Shown: in pieces, positions 1 through 4,393 of the stretch | Layout: every line of letters starts with the position of its first letter | How positions within the stretch are numbered: position 1 is the first letter of the stretch | Assembly: GCA_015491135.1 (NCBI GenBank) | Contig: WFWK01000004.1 | Span: 1 to 6,162 of the forward strand | Origin: Patescibacteria group bacterium | GTDB lineage: Bacteria; Patescibacteriota; Minisyncoccia; Phycocordibacterales; UBA2100 | Length of the DNA: 6,162 nucleotides | Direction of reading: 5' to 3' | The notes under the pieces: model-generated | What the model was told of the DNA's origin: nothing | Database searches by the model: none | What the model saw: the letters and a program-made list of their open reading frames with translations, nothing else | Program-made: the position numbers and the translations under genes

Positions 1-147
1 TACAAGTACATGGAATTTGACTTTCTTAAAGAAAAACTTGAGAAATTCCTTGCAATTATTCCCGAATCGTTTAAGATAGCTGACGAAATCAAAAAAAGCC
101 CGAAAGGATTGACGGTAACAATAGAAAAAGCGAAATCAAAAAAATAA
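1..147 (+). CDS. infC: Translation initiation factor IF3, C-terminal end (5'-truncated by the window)
   Basis: Frame 1 is open from the first base to a TAA at 145-147 and gives the last 48 residues of a protein. IF3 binds the 30S subunit, keeps 50S away and proofreads the initiator tRNA and start codon. The visible part fits the end of the IF3 C-terminal domain: an amphipathic helix (FLKEKLEKFL), a short linker, then a strand after a lysine-rich turn (KKSPKGLTVTIEK), ending in a basic tail. Sequence similarity over such a short piece is modest. The main support is gene order, because infC-rpmI-rplT is one of the most conserved bacterial operons and rpmI starts 8 nt after this stop. The start, the N-terminal domain and the operon promoter lie outside the window. 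Confidence 0.82.
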   Translation, partial: YKYMEFDFLKEKLEKFLAIIPESFKIADEIKKSPKGLTVTIEKAKSKK

Positions 148-155
148 AAAATATT

Positions 156-344
156 ATGAAAACAAACAAATCATACAAAAAAAGAATAAAAGTTACCAAA
201 AAAGGGAAAATTTTGGTACGTATTCCCGGACAAAACCATTTTAACGCAAAACAAAGAGGTAAAAAAAGATTGAAAAAAAGAAGAATGAGAGCCATAACTC
301 TTCCAAACAGGGTTATTCGCAGATTTCTATCAGGTGTAAAGTAA
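156..344 (+). CDS. rpmI: 50S ribosomal protein bL35
   Basis: This 62-residue, very basic protein is bL35, a small component of the large ribosomal subunit. The N-terminal block (MKTNKSYKKRIKVTKKGKI) corresponds to the bL35 KTHRGAAKRF-KTGSGKI region. The middle has the usual H-x-x-x-K-x-x-K-x-x-K pattern (NHFNAKQRGKKRLKKRR), and the C-terminus (VIRRFLSG) matches the family's final helix. Length is normal (family about 62-66). The start at 156 leaves 8 nt after infC and has no Shine-Dalgarno sequence, only A-rich bases, so translation may be coupled to infC or use an SD-independent route. The sequence is divergent from the enterobacterial and Bacillus proteins, but position between infC and rplT settles the call. 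Confidence 0.95.
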   Translation: MKTNKSYKKRIKVTKKGKILVRIPGQNHFNAKQRGKKRLKKRRMRAITLPNRVIRRFLSGVK

Positions 345-367
345 GTTAGAAATAATTAAAAAGTAGT

Positions 368-715
368 ATGGTACGCGTAAAAAGAGGAATAATTTCAATG
401 AAAAGACGTCGCAATATTCTGCGACAAGTCAAAGGGTATCGCTTTGGACGCTCCAAAAAAGAACGTCAAGCAAAAGAAGCTATAGCGCATGCCGGAGTTC
501 ATGCTTTTGCACACAGAAGAAAAAAGAAAGGTGAGTTTCGCCGCTTGTTTACTGTTCGTATAAACGCCGCCACTCGCGCGCTGGGTATTTCTTACTCAAA
601 GTTTATAGACGCTTTGCACAAAAAAAACATAGAACTTGACAGAAAAATTCTCTCTCAAATAGCAAACCAAAATCCTGAAGTGTTTGAAAAAATAGTAAAA
701 GAAGCTACAAAATAA
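368..715 (+). CDS. rplT: 50S ribosomal protein bL20
   Basis: The 115-residue product is bL20, a primary 23S rRNA-binding protein needed early in 50S assembly. The family signatures are plain: N-terminal RVKRG, a long basic helix (ILRQVKGYRFGRSK), the HRRKKKGEFRRLF segment at about residues 49-61, and the near-invariant RINAATR-x-x-GISYSKFI block at about 64-82, followed by ELDRKILSQIA. Length matches the family (about 115-120). The ATG at 368 gives the expected MVRVKRG start, 23 nt after rpmI, again without a good SD. In other bacteria bL20 can repress its own operon by binding an mRNA site upstream of rpmI. That region would fall in or before infC, and I see no obvious bL20 operator in the short gaps present. 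The operon ends at the hairpin just downstream. Confidence 0.97.
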   Translation: MVRVKRGIISMKRRRNILRQVKGYRFGRSKKERQAKEAIAHAGVHAFAHRRKKKGEFRRLFTVRINAATRALGISYSKFIDALHKKNIELDRKILSQIANQNPEVFEKIVKEATK

Positions 716-739
716 TCACTTCAAAGTGGCAAGGATAGC

Positions 740-770
740 AAAAACGCGGTAGATTTCCGCGTTTTTTGTT
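740..770. terminator. Intrinsic terminator shared by rplT and the convergent beta-CASP gene
   Basis: A 10-bp perfect stem (AAAAACGCGG at 740-749 with CCGCGTTTTT at 757-766) encloses a 7-nt loop, and the T-run continues as TTTTTTGTTTT on the + strand. On the - strand the same stem ends in TTTTT, so it can also stop transcription from the gene whose stop codon is at 771-773. It lies 25 nt after the rplT stop. Confidence 0.88.
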
Positions 771-2129
771 TTAAAAATCTATCTCTTCCACCTCCCCTTG
801 CTCTGGTACGCGCGCGTTTAAATTCAAATAATCCCTTAGTCTTTGTGTTAAAAACAGAGACGCTTTCGGCTCTCCCAAGACAACCCAGGTGTTTTTATTT
901 TTCTCTTTTGTGTGGAAGGCAAACTCAACCAAATTATCCAAATCTTTGTGTGCCGAATACCCTCTTATTTTCATTCTTTTTGCTTTTATTTTTACCCATT
1001 CGTTGTTTATTTTTACCTTCCTTGCTCCGTCATATATCAAGCGCCCCACCGTTCCAACAGCTTGGTACCCAACAAACAATATAATGTTTTTCGGATTTTT
1101 TAAGAAAATCTTCTCATGCATCAAAACTCTGCCACCAACTGACATTCCGGAACCCGCCAAAATAATTTTGGGATCGGGAGCTTTAAGTAAGGCTTGTGAC
1201 TCCTTTGGATCTTTTACGGTAACATGCCCGGGAAAAGAGAAGATGTCGTCACCGGATTTTATTTGCTCTTGTACTTCTTTTTTAAACAAATGGGTGTACT
1301 TTTTGAAAATCTCTGTTACCGCAATTGCAAGTGGTGAATCAAGATAAACCGGAATCTGCGGTATCTCACCCCTTTCAACGAAATTGTTAATTTCAAAAAT
1401 AAGAATTTGCGACCTTTGCATTGCAAAACTCGGAATTATCAATGTGGAGTTATTCTTAATTGCCAGCTGAATCGCTTTTTTAAGTTTTGCATCTCTTAAA
1501 TCTCTCTGCTCATGGTTTCTGTCTCCATACACACTTTCCATCAAAAGATAATCGGCATCATCTATCACCTCGGTGTCGGGCAAAAGCGGAGCCGGCGAGT
1601 TTCCCAAATCGCCGGTGTAGACAAATGTCTTCGCACCCCTTGAAAGTGAGATCATTGCCGAGCCCAAGATGTGTCCGGCATCTTTGAAAACTACCCTAAC
1701 ATCTCCCACTGCAAACTCTTCGTGATACTCTTTTGTCTCCCACAGAGAGAGAGCTTTTTCAACATCAGTTTTTTCATACAGTATCGGAACTCCAAATTCT
1801 TTGGACTCGGAAAACATTATTTTTAAAGCGTCGTCATACATAACCTCGGCCAAATCTTTTGTTGCCGAGGTTGAGATAATCTTTCCTCTGAACCCGTCTT
1901 TTACAAGTTTTGGAATTCTACCTATGTGATCCGCATGCGCATGTGTTACAAGCAAAACATCAATATCTTTCGGATCAAACGGAAAAGGTTCATGATTTTT
2001 CAAAGTTGCGTATTTACTCCCTTGTGTCAGGCCACAATCAAGAAGGATTCTTTTTTTGCCAACATTAAGCTCAAAACAAGCTCCGGTTACCTCACCCGCT
2101 CCGCCATGAAAATACAGTTTTGATTTCAT
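771..2129 (-). CDS. Beta-CASP family metallo-beta-lactamase-fold ribonuclease (CPSF73/YSH1-like)
   Basis: This 452-residue protein is a zinc-dependent nuclease of the beta-CASP group, probably acting on RNA in the cytoplasm. The metallo-beta-lactamase motifs are present in order: HAHADH at residues 63-68, H153 in AGHILGSA, and D174 in TGDLGN. The beta-CASP motifs follow: motif A E198 (MESVYGDRNH), motif B H338 (GSGMSVGGRVLMH), and motif C H394 (GYSAHKD) in the C-terminal RNA-specificity segment. All metal and catalytic residues expected for an active enzyme are there, and the length is typical for bacterial and archaeal CPSF73-like members (about 450-460), shorter than RNase J because the RNase J C-terminal domain is missing. 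Whether it acts as endo- or 5'-exonuclease cannot be read from sequence. The ATG follows an extended -10 box so closely that the mRNA looks leaderless. It converges on rplT and diverges from the PEBP gene. Confidence 0.93.
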   Translation of the reverse strand: MKSKLYFHGGAGEVTGACFELNVGKKRILLDCGLTQGSKYATLKNHEPFPFDPKDIDVLLVTHAHADHIGRIPKLVKDGFRGKIISTSATKDLAEVMYDDALKIMFSESKEFGVPILYEKTDVEKALSLWETKEYHEEFAVGDVRVVFKDAGHILGSAMISLSRGAKTFVYTGDLGNSPAPLLPDTEVIDDADYLLMESVYGDRNHEQRDLRDAKLKKAIQLAIKNNSTLIIPSFAMQRSQILIFEINNFVERGEIPQIPVYLDSPLAIAVTEIFKKYTHLFKKEVQEQIKSGDDIFSFPGHVTVKDPKESQALLKAPDPKIILAGSGMSVGGRVLMHEKIFLKNPKNIILFVGYQAVGTVGRLIYDGARKVKINNEWVKIKAKRMKIRGYSAHKDLDNLVEFAFHTKEKNKNTWVVLGEPKASLFLTQRLRDYLNLNARVPEQGEVEEIDF

Positions 2130-2146
2130 TGAAAATATTGTAACAT
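2120..2146 (+). promoter_or_regulatory. Possible promoter of the PEBP gene, overlapping the opposite promoter
   Basis: A TTGATT at 2120-2125 and a TAACAT at 2141-2146 are separated by 15 bases, a little short. Transcription from it would begin near 2153, which is the GTG start codon itself, again giving a leaderless mRNA. The -10 box shares two bases with the -10 box of the divergent gene. The match is weak, and the -35 lies inside the neighbouring coding sequence. Confidence 0.28.
2137..2145 (-). promoter_or_regulatory. Extended -10 promoter of the beta-CASP gene, predicted leaderless
   Basis: On the - strand the sequence TGTTACAAT is an extended -10 element (TG, one base, TACAAT). The hexamer occupies 2137-2142, so the expected start of transcription, about 7 bases on, is near 2130, immediately before the ATG at 2129-2127. 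There is no room for a Shine-Dalgarno sequence. No convincing -35 box is seen, which is usual for extended -10 promoters. Confidence 0.6.
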
Positions 2147-2152
2147 AAAAAG

Positions 2153-2731
2153 GTGAGGTATTTTATTATTGTGCTTTTAGTTTTTATACTTATTTCGATA
2201 GCAGTATCTTTTTATGCATTAAAACAGGCAAAAATTGAAAAAGATTATAATTTTAAGAAAGAGATTATGCAAATATACTCAACAGCTTTTAAAGATGGCG
2301 AATTTATTCCTTCAAAATATACATGTGATGGCGAGAATATAAACCCGCCCCTGTTTTGGAAAGGAGTGCCCGAGCAGGCGGTATCTCTTGCTTTGGTTGT
2401 TGATGACCCTGATGTACCGGCTCAACTGCGGGAAGACAGACACTTCACTCATTGGGTACTTTGGAATATAGACCCGAGTGTAACTCAGATTCCTGAAAAC
2501 TCAAAAATCGGCATTGTCGGACTAAATGATGCCGGTGAAAACAAATATATGGGCCCGTGCCCGCCACCGCAGTTTGAACCTACAGTACACAGATACTTCT
2601 TTACCCTCTACGCGCTTGATGTGCAACTGAATTTGCCCACAAATACAACCCTTTCTCAGTTAAAAGAAGCGATGCAAGGGCATGTTTTGGAAAGTTCTCA
2701 ACTGATAGGTCGTTACGATAGAAAAAAATAA
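2153..2731 (+). CDS. YbhB/YbcL-type PEBP family protein with N-terminal membrane anchor
   Basis: The 192-residue product belongs to the bacterial phosphatidylethanolamine-binding protein family (Raf kinase inhibitor-like). The ligand pocket signatures are present: the YTCDGENINPPLFW opening segment (residues 56-69), DDPDVP at 84-89, HW at 100-101, GPCPPP at 134-139, HRY at 146-148 and GH at 176-177. Residues 3-22 form a hydrophobic segment followed by lysines, most likely a signal anchor. No lipobox and no clear signal peptidase site is seen, so the domain is probably tethered outside the membrane. The start is GTG at 2153, because an in-frame stop at 2141-2143 leaves no start further upstream. 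A later ATG at 2267 would give a soluble form but discard the membrane segment. AAAAGG directly touches the GTG, too close to act as an SD. The physiological ligand of bacterial members is mostly unknown. Confidence 0.88.
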   Translation: MRYFIIVLLVFILISIAVSFYALKQAKIEKDYNFKKEIMQIYSTAFKDGEFIPSKYTCDGENINPPLFWKGVPEQAVSLALVVDDPDVPAQLREDRHFTHWVLWNIDPSVTQIPENSKIGIVGLNDAGENKYMGPCPPPQFEPTVHRYFFTLYALDVQLNLPTNTTLSQLKEAMQGHVLESSQLIGRYDRKK

Positions 2732-2758
2732 CGCAAGTTTAACAACTTGCGTTATTTT
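2725..2758. terminator. Bidirectional terminator holding both stop codons
   Basis: A 15-bp perfect stem (2725-2739 with 2744-2758) closes on a TAAC tetraloop. The GC core is CGCAAG/CTTGCG, and the arms end in A and T runs suitable for termination in either direction. The TAA of the PEBP gene (2729-2731) lies in the left arm. The TAA of the histidine phosphatase gene (2752-2754 read on the - strand) lies in the right arm, so the two stop codons pair with each other. Confidence 0.85.
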
Positions 2759-3276
2759 ATATTCCACTTAACTACGTGCCACTTGTCTTGTTTGAAAATT
2801 AATCTGCCATAATGGCCATATCTTAACCTGAGGCCTATTGGTATTTCCGCCACATCTGTCTCCAGCATGACACCAACAAGCACAAGCGATACCAAAGCAT
2901 GAGTTACCAAAAGACAAGTTTTGCAATCTTCTGTCTCAAGACTTCTCTTTATAACTGAAACTCTTGCTTTGACTTGCTCTAAAGACTCGGCTCCCATTAA
3001 AGCTCGGAGACTGGTTGGTAAAATCTTTTTTAAATATTGTTGATCTACTTCCCATTCTCTAAGCTCGTCTTTGATTATCACTCTGTGTTCAAAATACTCA
3101 GCCGTCTGTCGAGCTCTTTTTAAAGGTGAACATAAAACAAGCGATATGTCTTCATTTGACAGTTTTTGACAAAGAACGCGAGCGCCTATTGCACCCTGGG
3201 AGCTTAAACCCGGGTCTTTATCAAGGGTCTTCCGGTTAGGTATTTCGTGCCGTAACACAATAACCTGCCTGCACAT
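2752..3276 (-). CDS. Histidine phosphatase superfamily protein (phosphoglycerate mutase-like), variant RHE motif
   Basis: I annotate 174 residues from the ATG at 3276, because this start is preceded by a good SD (GGAGAGG). A TTG at 3309 would add 11 residues but has no such support. The family catalytic set is visible: the phosphate-accepting histidine H10 in VIVLRHE with R9, a second arginine in CSPLKRARQTA (R54), the acidic general acid region around E71-E76 (ELREWE), and the second histidine H126 in LLVTHAL. Two positions usually occupied by glycine are changed: RHG is RHE, and THGG/THGH is THAL. The enzyme is therefore probably an active small-molecule or protein phosphatase of the SixA/CobC/PhoE-like size class, but the substrate cannot be assigned. 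There is no signal peptide. Upstream on the same strand lies a strong terminator and a structured RNA that may control it. Confidence 0.82.
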   Translation of the reverse strand: MCRQVIVLRHEIPNRKTLDKDPGLSSQGAIGARVLCQKLSNEDISLVLCSPLKRARQTAEYFEHRVIIKDELREWEVDQQYLKKILPTSLRALMGAESLEQVKARVSVIKRSLETEDCKTCLLVTHALVSLVLVGVMLETDVAEIPIGLRLRYGHYGRLIFKQDKWHVVKWNIK

Positions 3277-3280
3277 TTTC

Positions 3281-3287
3281 CCTCTCC
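3281..3287 (-). promoter_or_regulatory. Shine-Dalgarno sequence deciding the start of the histidine phosphatase gene
   Basis: GGAGAGG on the - strand lies with its GGAG core 7 nt before the ATG at 3276. It is the only textbook SD in front of a gene in this window and favours this ATG over the upstream TTG at 3309. Confidence 0.75.
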
Positions 3288-3307
3288 GTATTACTTTTCC
3301 CAATCTC

Positions 3308-3316
3308 AAAATAACA
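3308..3316 (-). promoter_or_regulatory. Possible extended -10 promoter for the histidine phosphatase gene
   Basis: TGTTATTTT on the - strand is a TG-n-TATTTT extended -10 with the hexamer at 3308-3313. It would start transcription near 3301, about 25 nt before the ATG, with the SD inside the leader. A weak TTGGTT lies 15 nt upstream at 3329-3334. It sits just after the terminator, so the gene could be transcribed independently of the structured RNA. Confidence 0.4.
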
Positions 3317-3326
3317 CGAAAACACT

Positions 3327-3388
3327 AAAACCAAAAACAGCTCCCGCCACTTTAAGTCACAAAATGCAACCTAAAGTGGCGGGAGCTG
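3327..3388 (-). terminator. Strong intrinsic terminator ending the structured RNA / ndk side
   Basis: A 17-bp perfect inverted repeat (3338-3354 and 3372-3388) with a GC-rich core (AGCTCCCGCCAC) encloses a 17-nt loop. On the - strand it is followed by TTTTT, GG and TTTT (3337-3327). On the + strand no T-run follows, so termination is directed to the - strand. Confidence 0.85.
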
Positions 3389-3507
3389 CTGTGCCGGCAG
3401 GTATTTACCTGGAGTCTTCCAGGTGGGTGCCCGCACTGACCTGCCACGACAGATCAAAATATAAGGCTCCCGTATTGTTCAACTAAGCAGGATAATACCC
3501 GCCGGCT
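3328..3507 (-). ncRNA. Candidate structured small RNA (or attenuator leader), possibly 6S-like
   Basis: There is no credible ORF in this stretch, but on the - strand it has its own extended -10 promoter and terminator, giving a transcript of about 180 nt. A 13-bp closing stem (3506-3494 with 3405-3393, including GCCGGC pairing GCCGGC and one G-U) encloses about 90 nt. Within it a 7-bp hairpin with an AGAC loop (3424-3418 with 3413-3407) lies on the 3' side. A CCTGC/GCAGG stem (3491-3487 with 3444-3440) lies further in and is capped by an AU-rich loop of about 40 nt. Closing stem, large bubble with a small 3'-side hairpin, then an upper stem is the general plan of 6S RNA, and the CACCCACC before the small hairpin reminds me of some 6S sequences. 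The enclosed part is short for 6S, so this is only a hypothesis. The alternative is a leader regulating the downstream histidine phosphatase gene. That a structured RNA exists is much more certain than its identity. Confidence 0.55.
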
Positions 3508-3513
3508 AACTAC

Positions 3514-3522
3514 AGTATAGCA
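3514..3522 (-). promoter_or_regulatory. Extended -10 promoter of the structured RNA
   Basis: TGCTATACT on the - strand is a near-ideal extended -10 (TG, one base, TATACT). It abuts the TAG stop of the small membrane protein gene (3525-3523), predicting a start near 3507, just before the 5' arm of the closing stem at 3506. No clear -35 box is present. Confidence 0.6.
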
Positions 3523-3717
3523 CTATTTCTTGTCATTTGCACCACCTTCGTCTTTAGACTCTTTTGCTTTCTTTACGACACCAAATGCAAGCGCCACCGC
3601 AACAACTACCATTATAGCCCAAACCCACCAAGGAATGGAGAAGCTGGCATTGCCCGCTTCTTGAGCGGCTTTTATTGCGTCTTGATCCAGCGCCACATTT
3701 ACATTATCCCAATTCAT
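3523..3717 (-). CDS. Small single-pass membrane protein, unknown function
   Basis: I do not recognise this 64-residue protein. Residues 1-27 are polar and acidic, residues 28-48 form one transmembrane helix that starts with a tryptophan-rich edge (IPWWVWAIMVVVAV), and the tail is highly charged (KKAKESKDEGG). By the positive-inside rule the lysine-rich C-terminus should face the cytoplasm and the N-terminus the outside. There is no lipobox and no cleavage site. It is probably real: it starts with ATG only 10 nt after the ndk stop on the same strand, it encodes a coherent helix with proper flanks, and a promoter for the next element follows its stop directly. No SD is seen, so translation may depend on coupling to ndk. 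Any functional link to Ndk is inference from position only. Confidence 0.72.
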   Translation of the reverse strand: MNWDNVNVALDQDAIKAAQEAGNASFSIPWWVWAIMVVVAVALAFGVVKKAKESKDEGGANDKK

Positions 3718-3727
3718 AATGTTATTG

Positions 3728-4333
3728 TTACTCTACTAATCCGTCCAGATTAACATCATACAAAATTCTCTCCTGAACAAGAGTGTAATCAACAATTTCC
3801 TCATCTTTAAACCACAAAGCGAGTTCATCTATTGCCTCTTCTATAGAACCTGAAGCATGTATTAAGTTGCGCACAGCTCTTCCATCTGTATCTGCCATCT
3901 GATATGAATCAAGAACAAAATCACCGCGAATTGTACCAACATCGGAGCTCAATGGCTCGGTTCCGCCGACCAGCTTTCTAACCAAAGCAACGGCATGTGC
4001 CCCTTCAAGAGCCAAAGCCATAACAGGACCAGATGACATATAAGCCTTTAGGCCTTCTATTACTCTCTCCCCTGCTTCCTCAGGTGTGTTAAACGGGGCT
4101 TCTTTTCCTTGTTTCCTGTAGGCTTCCAAAGCCTTCTCTCCCACATTCTTTTTCCACTCGGGGTTTAGATTGTAGTGTTTATCTATAAAATCTGGTGAAG
4201 GAACAAAAAACTTTGCTCCCACTATTTTAAGACCAACCCTCTCAAAGCGTTTTATAATCTCTCCCACAAGAGAACGCTGGATTCCATCGGGCTTTATAAC
4301 TACAAGTGTTCTTTCATTTCTAAATTCCGACAT
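3728..4333 (-). CDS. ndk: Nucleoside diphosphate kinase, long variant
   Basis: The enzyme passes the gamma-phosphate from ATP to other NDPs through a phosphohistidine, balancing NTP and dNTP pools in the cytosol. The active-site set is complete and in order: K14 in VVIKPDG, Y54, R119, T125, R136 in GTIRGDF, N156 and the phospho-acceptor H159 in RNLIHAS, and E170 eleven residues later. At 201 residues it is well above the usual 135-150. About 29 extra residues lie between Y54 and R119 (around residues 58-90, helical and lysine/glutamate rich), and there is a C-terminal extension from about 174. The usual HGSDS around the catalytic histidine is HASGS here, so a glycine and an aspartate next to the active site are changed. 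The start ATG gives the expected ERTLVVIKPDG N-terminus. The gene has its own likely promoter and is followed at 10 nt by a small membrane protein gene. Confidence 0.95.
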   Translation of the reverse strand: MSEFRNERTLVVIKPDGIQRSLVGEIIKRFERVGLKIVGAKFFVPSPDFIDKHYNLNPEWKKNVGEKALEAYRKQGKEAPFNTPEEAGERVIEGLKAYMSSGPVMALALEGAHAVALVRKLVGGTEPLSSDVGTIRGDFVLDSYQMADTDGRAVRNLIHASGSIEEAIDELALWFKDEEIVDYTLVQERILYDVNLDGLVE

Positions 4334-4361
4334 GTTTTTTTATTAACTTTTAATTAAGGTA

Positions 4362-4389
4362 ATTTTACATTTCTGCAGACAAAAAACAA
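4362..4389 (-). promoter_or_regulatory. Likely ndk promoter
   Basis: In the 60-nt gap between the ATPase gene and ndk, the - strand carries TTGTTT (4384-4389) and TAAAAT (4362-4367) separated by 16 bases, a fair sigma70-type pair. Transcription would begin near 4355, leaving an AT-rich leader of about 20 nt without an SD. No terminator is seen after the ATPase gene, so readthrough into ndk is also possible. Confidence 0.45.
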
Positions 4390-4393
4390 CTTG

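Noticed and set aside
89..295. 68-codon - strand frame rich in F and L, resembling a membrane protein
   Set aside because: It is the complement of the lysine-rich infC end and rpmI; A-rich codons for lysine read as phenylalanine on the other strand.
889..1347. 152-codon open frame on the + strand inside the beta-CASP gene
   Set aside because: It is antisense to a gene with full family motifs, its translation resembles no protein family, and no promoter or SD precedes it.
3307..3309. TTG start for the histidine phosphatase giving 185 residues
   Set aside because: The ATG at 3276 has an optimally spaced GGAGAGG and begins right before the family's first beta strand; the TTG has neither, and it overlaps a possible -10 box.
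3380..3510. Cobalamin riboswitch, because the - strand has ACCTGCCGGC closing a stem with GCCGGC and a CCCGCCACTTT resembling the CCCGCAACTGT core
   Set aside because: The pieces are in the wrong order (the B12-box-like part precedes the CCCGC part), the GGGAA and GGTG core elements are missing, and CCCGCCACTTT is simply the terminator arm.
3391..3510. SRP 4.5S RNA, because of GGCAGGTCAG on the - strand
   Set aside because: The conserved apical GGAAGGAAGCAGC-type loop of SRP RNA is absent and the fold is not the single hairpin of the small bacterial form.
3391..3510. T-box leader upstream of the histidine phosphatase gene
   Set aside because: The conserved GGGTGGNACCGCG antiterminator sequence is absent, and the downstream gene is not an aminoacyl-tRNA synthetase or amino acid gene.
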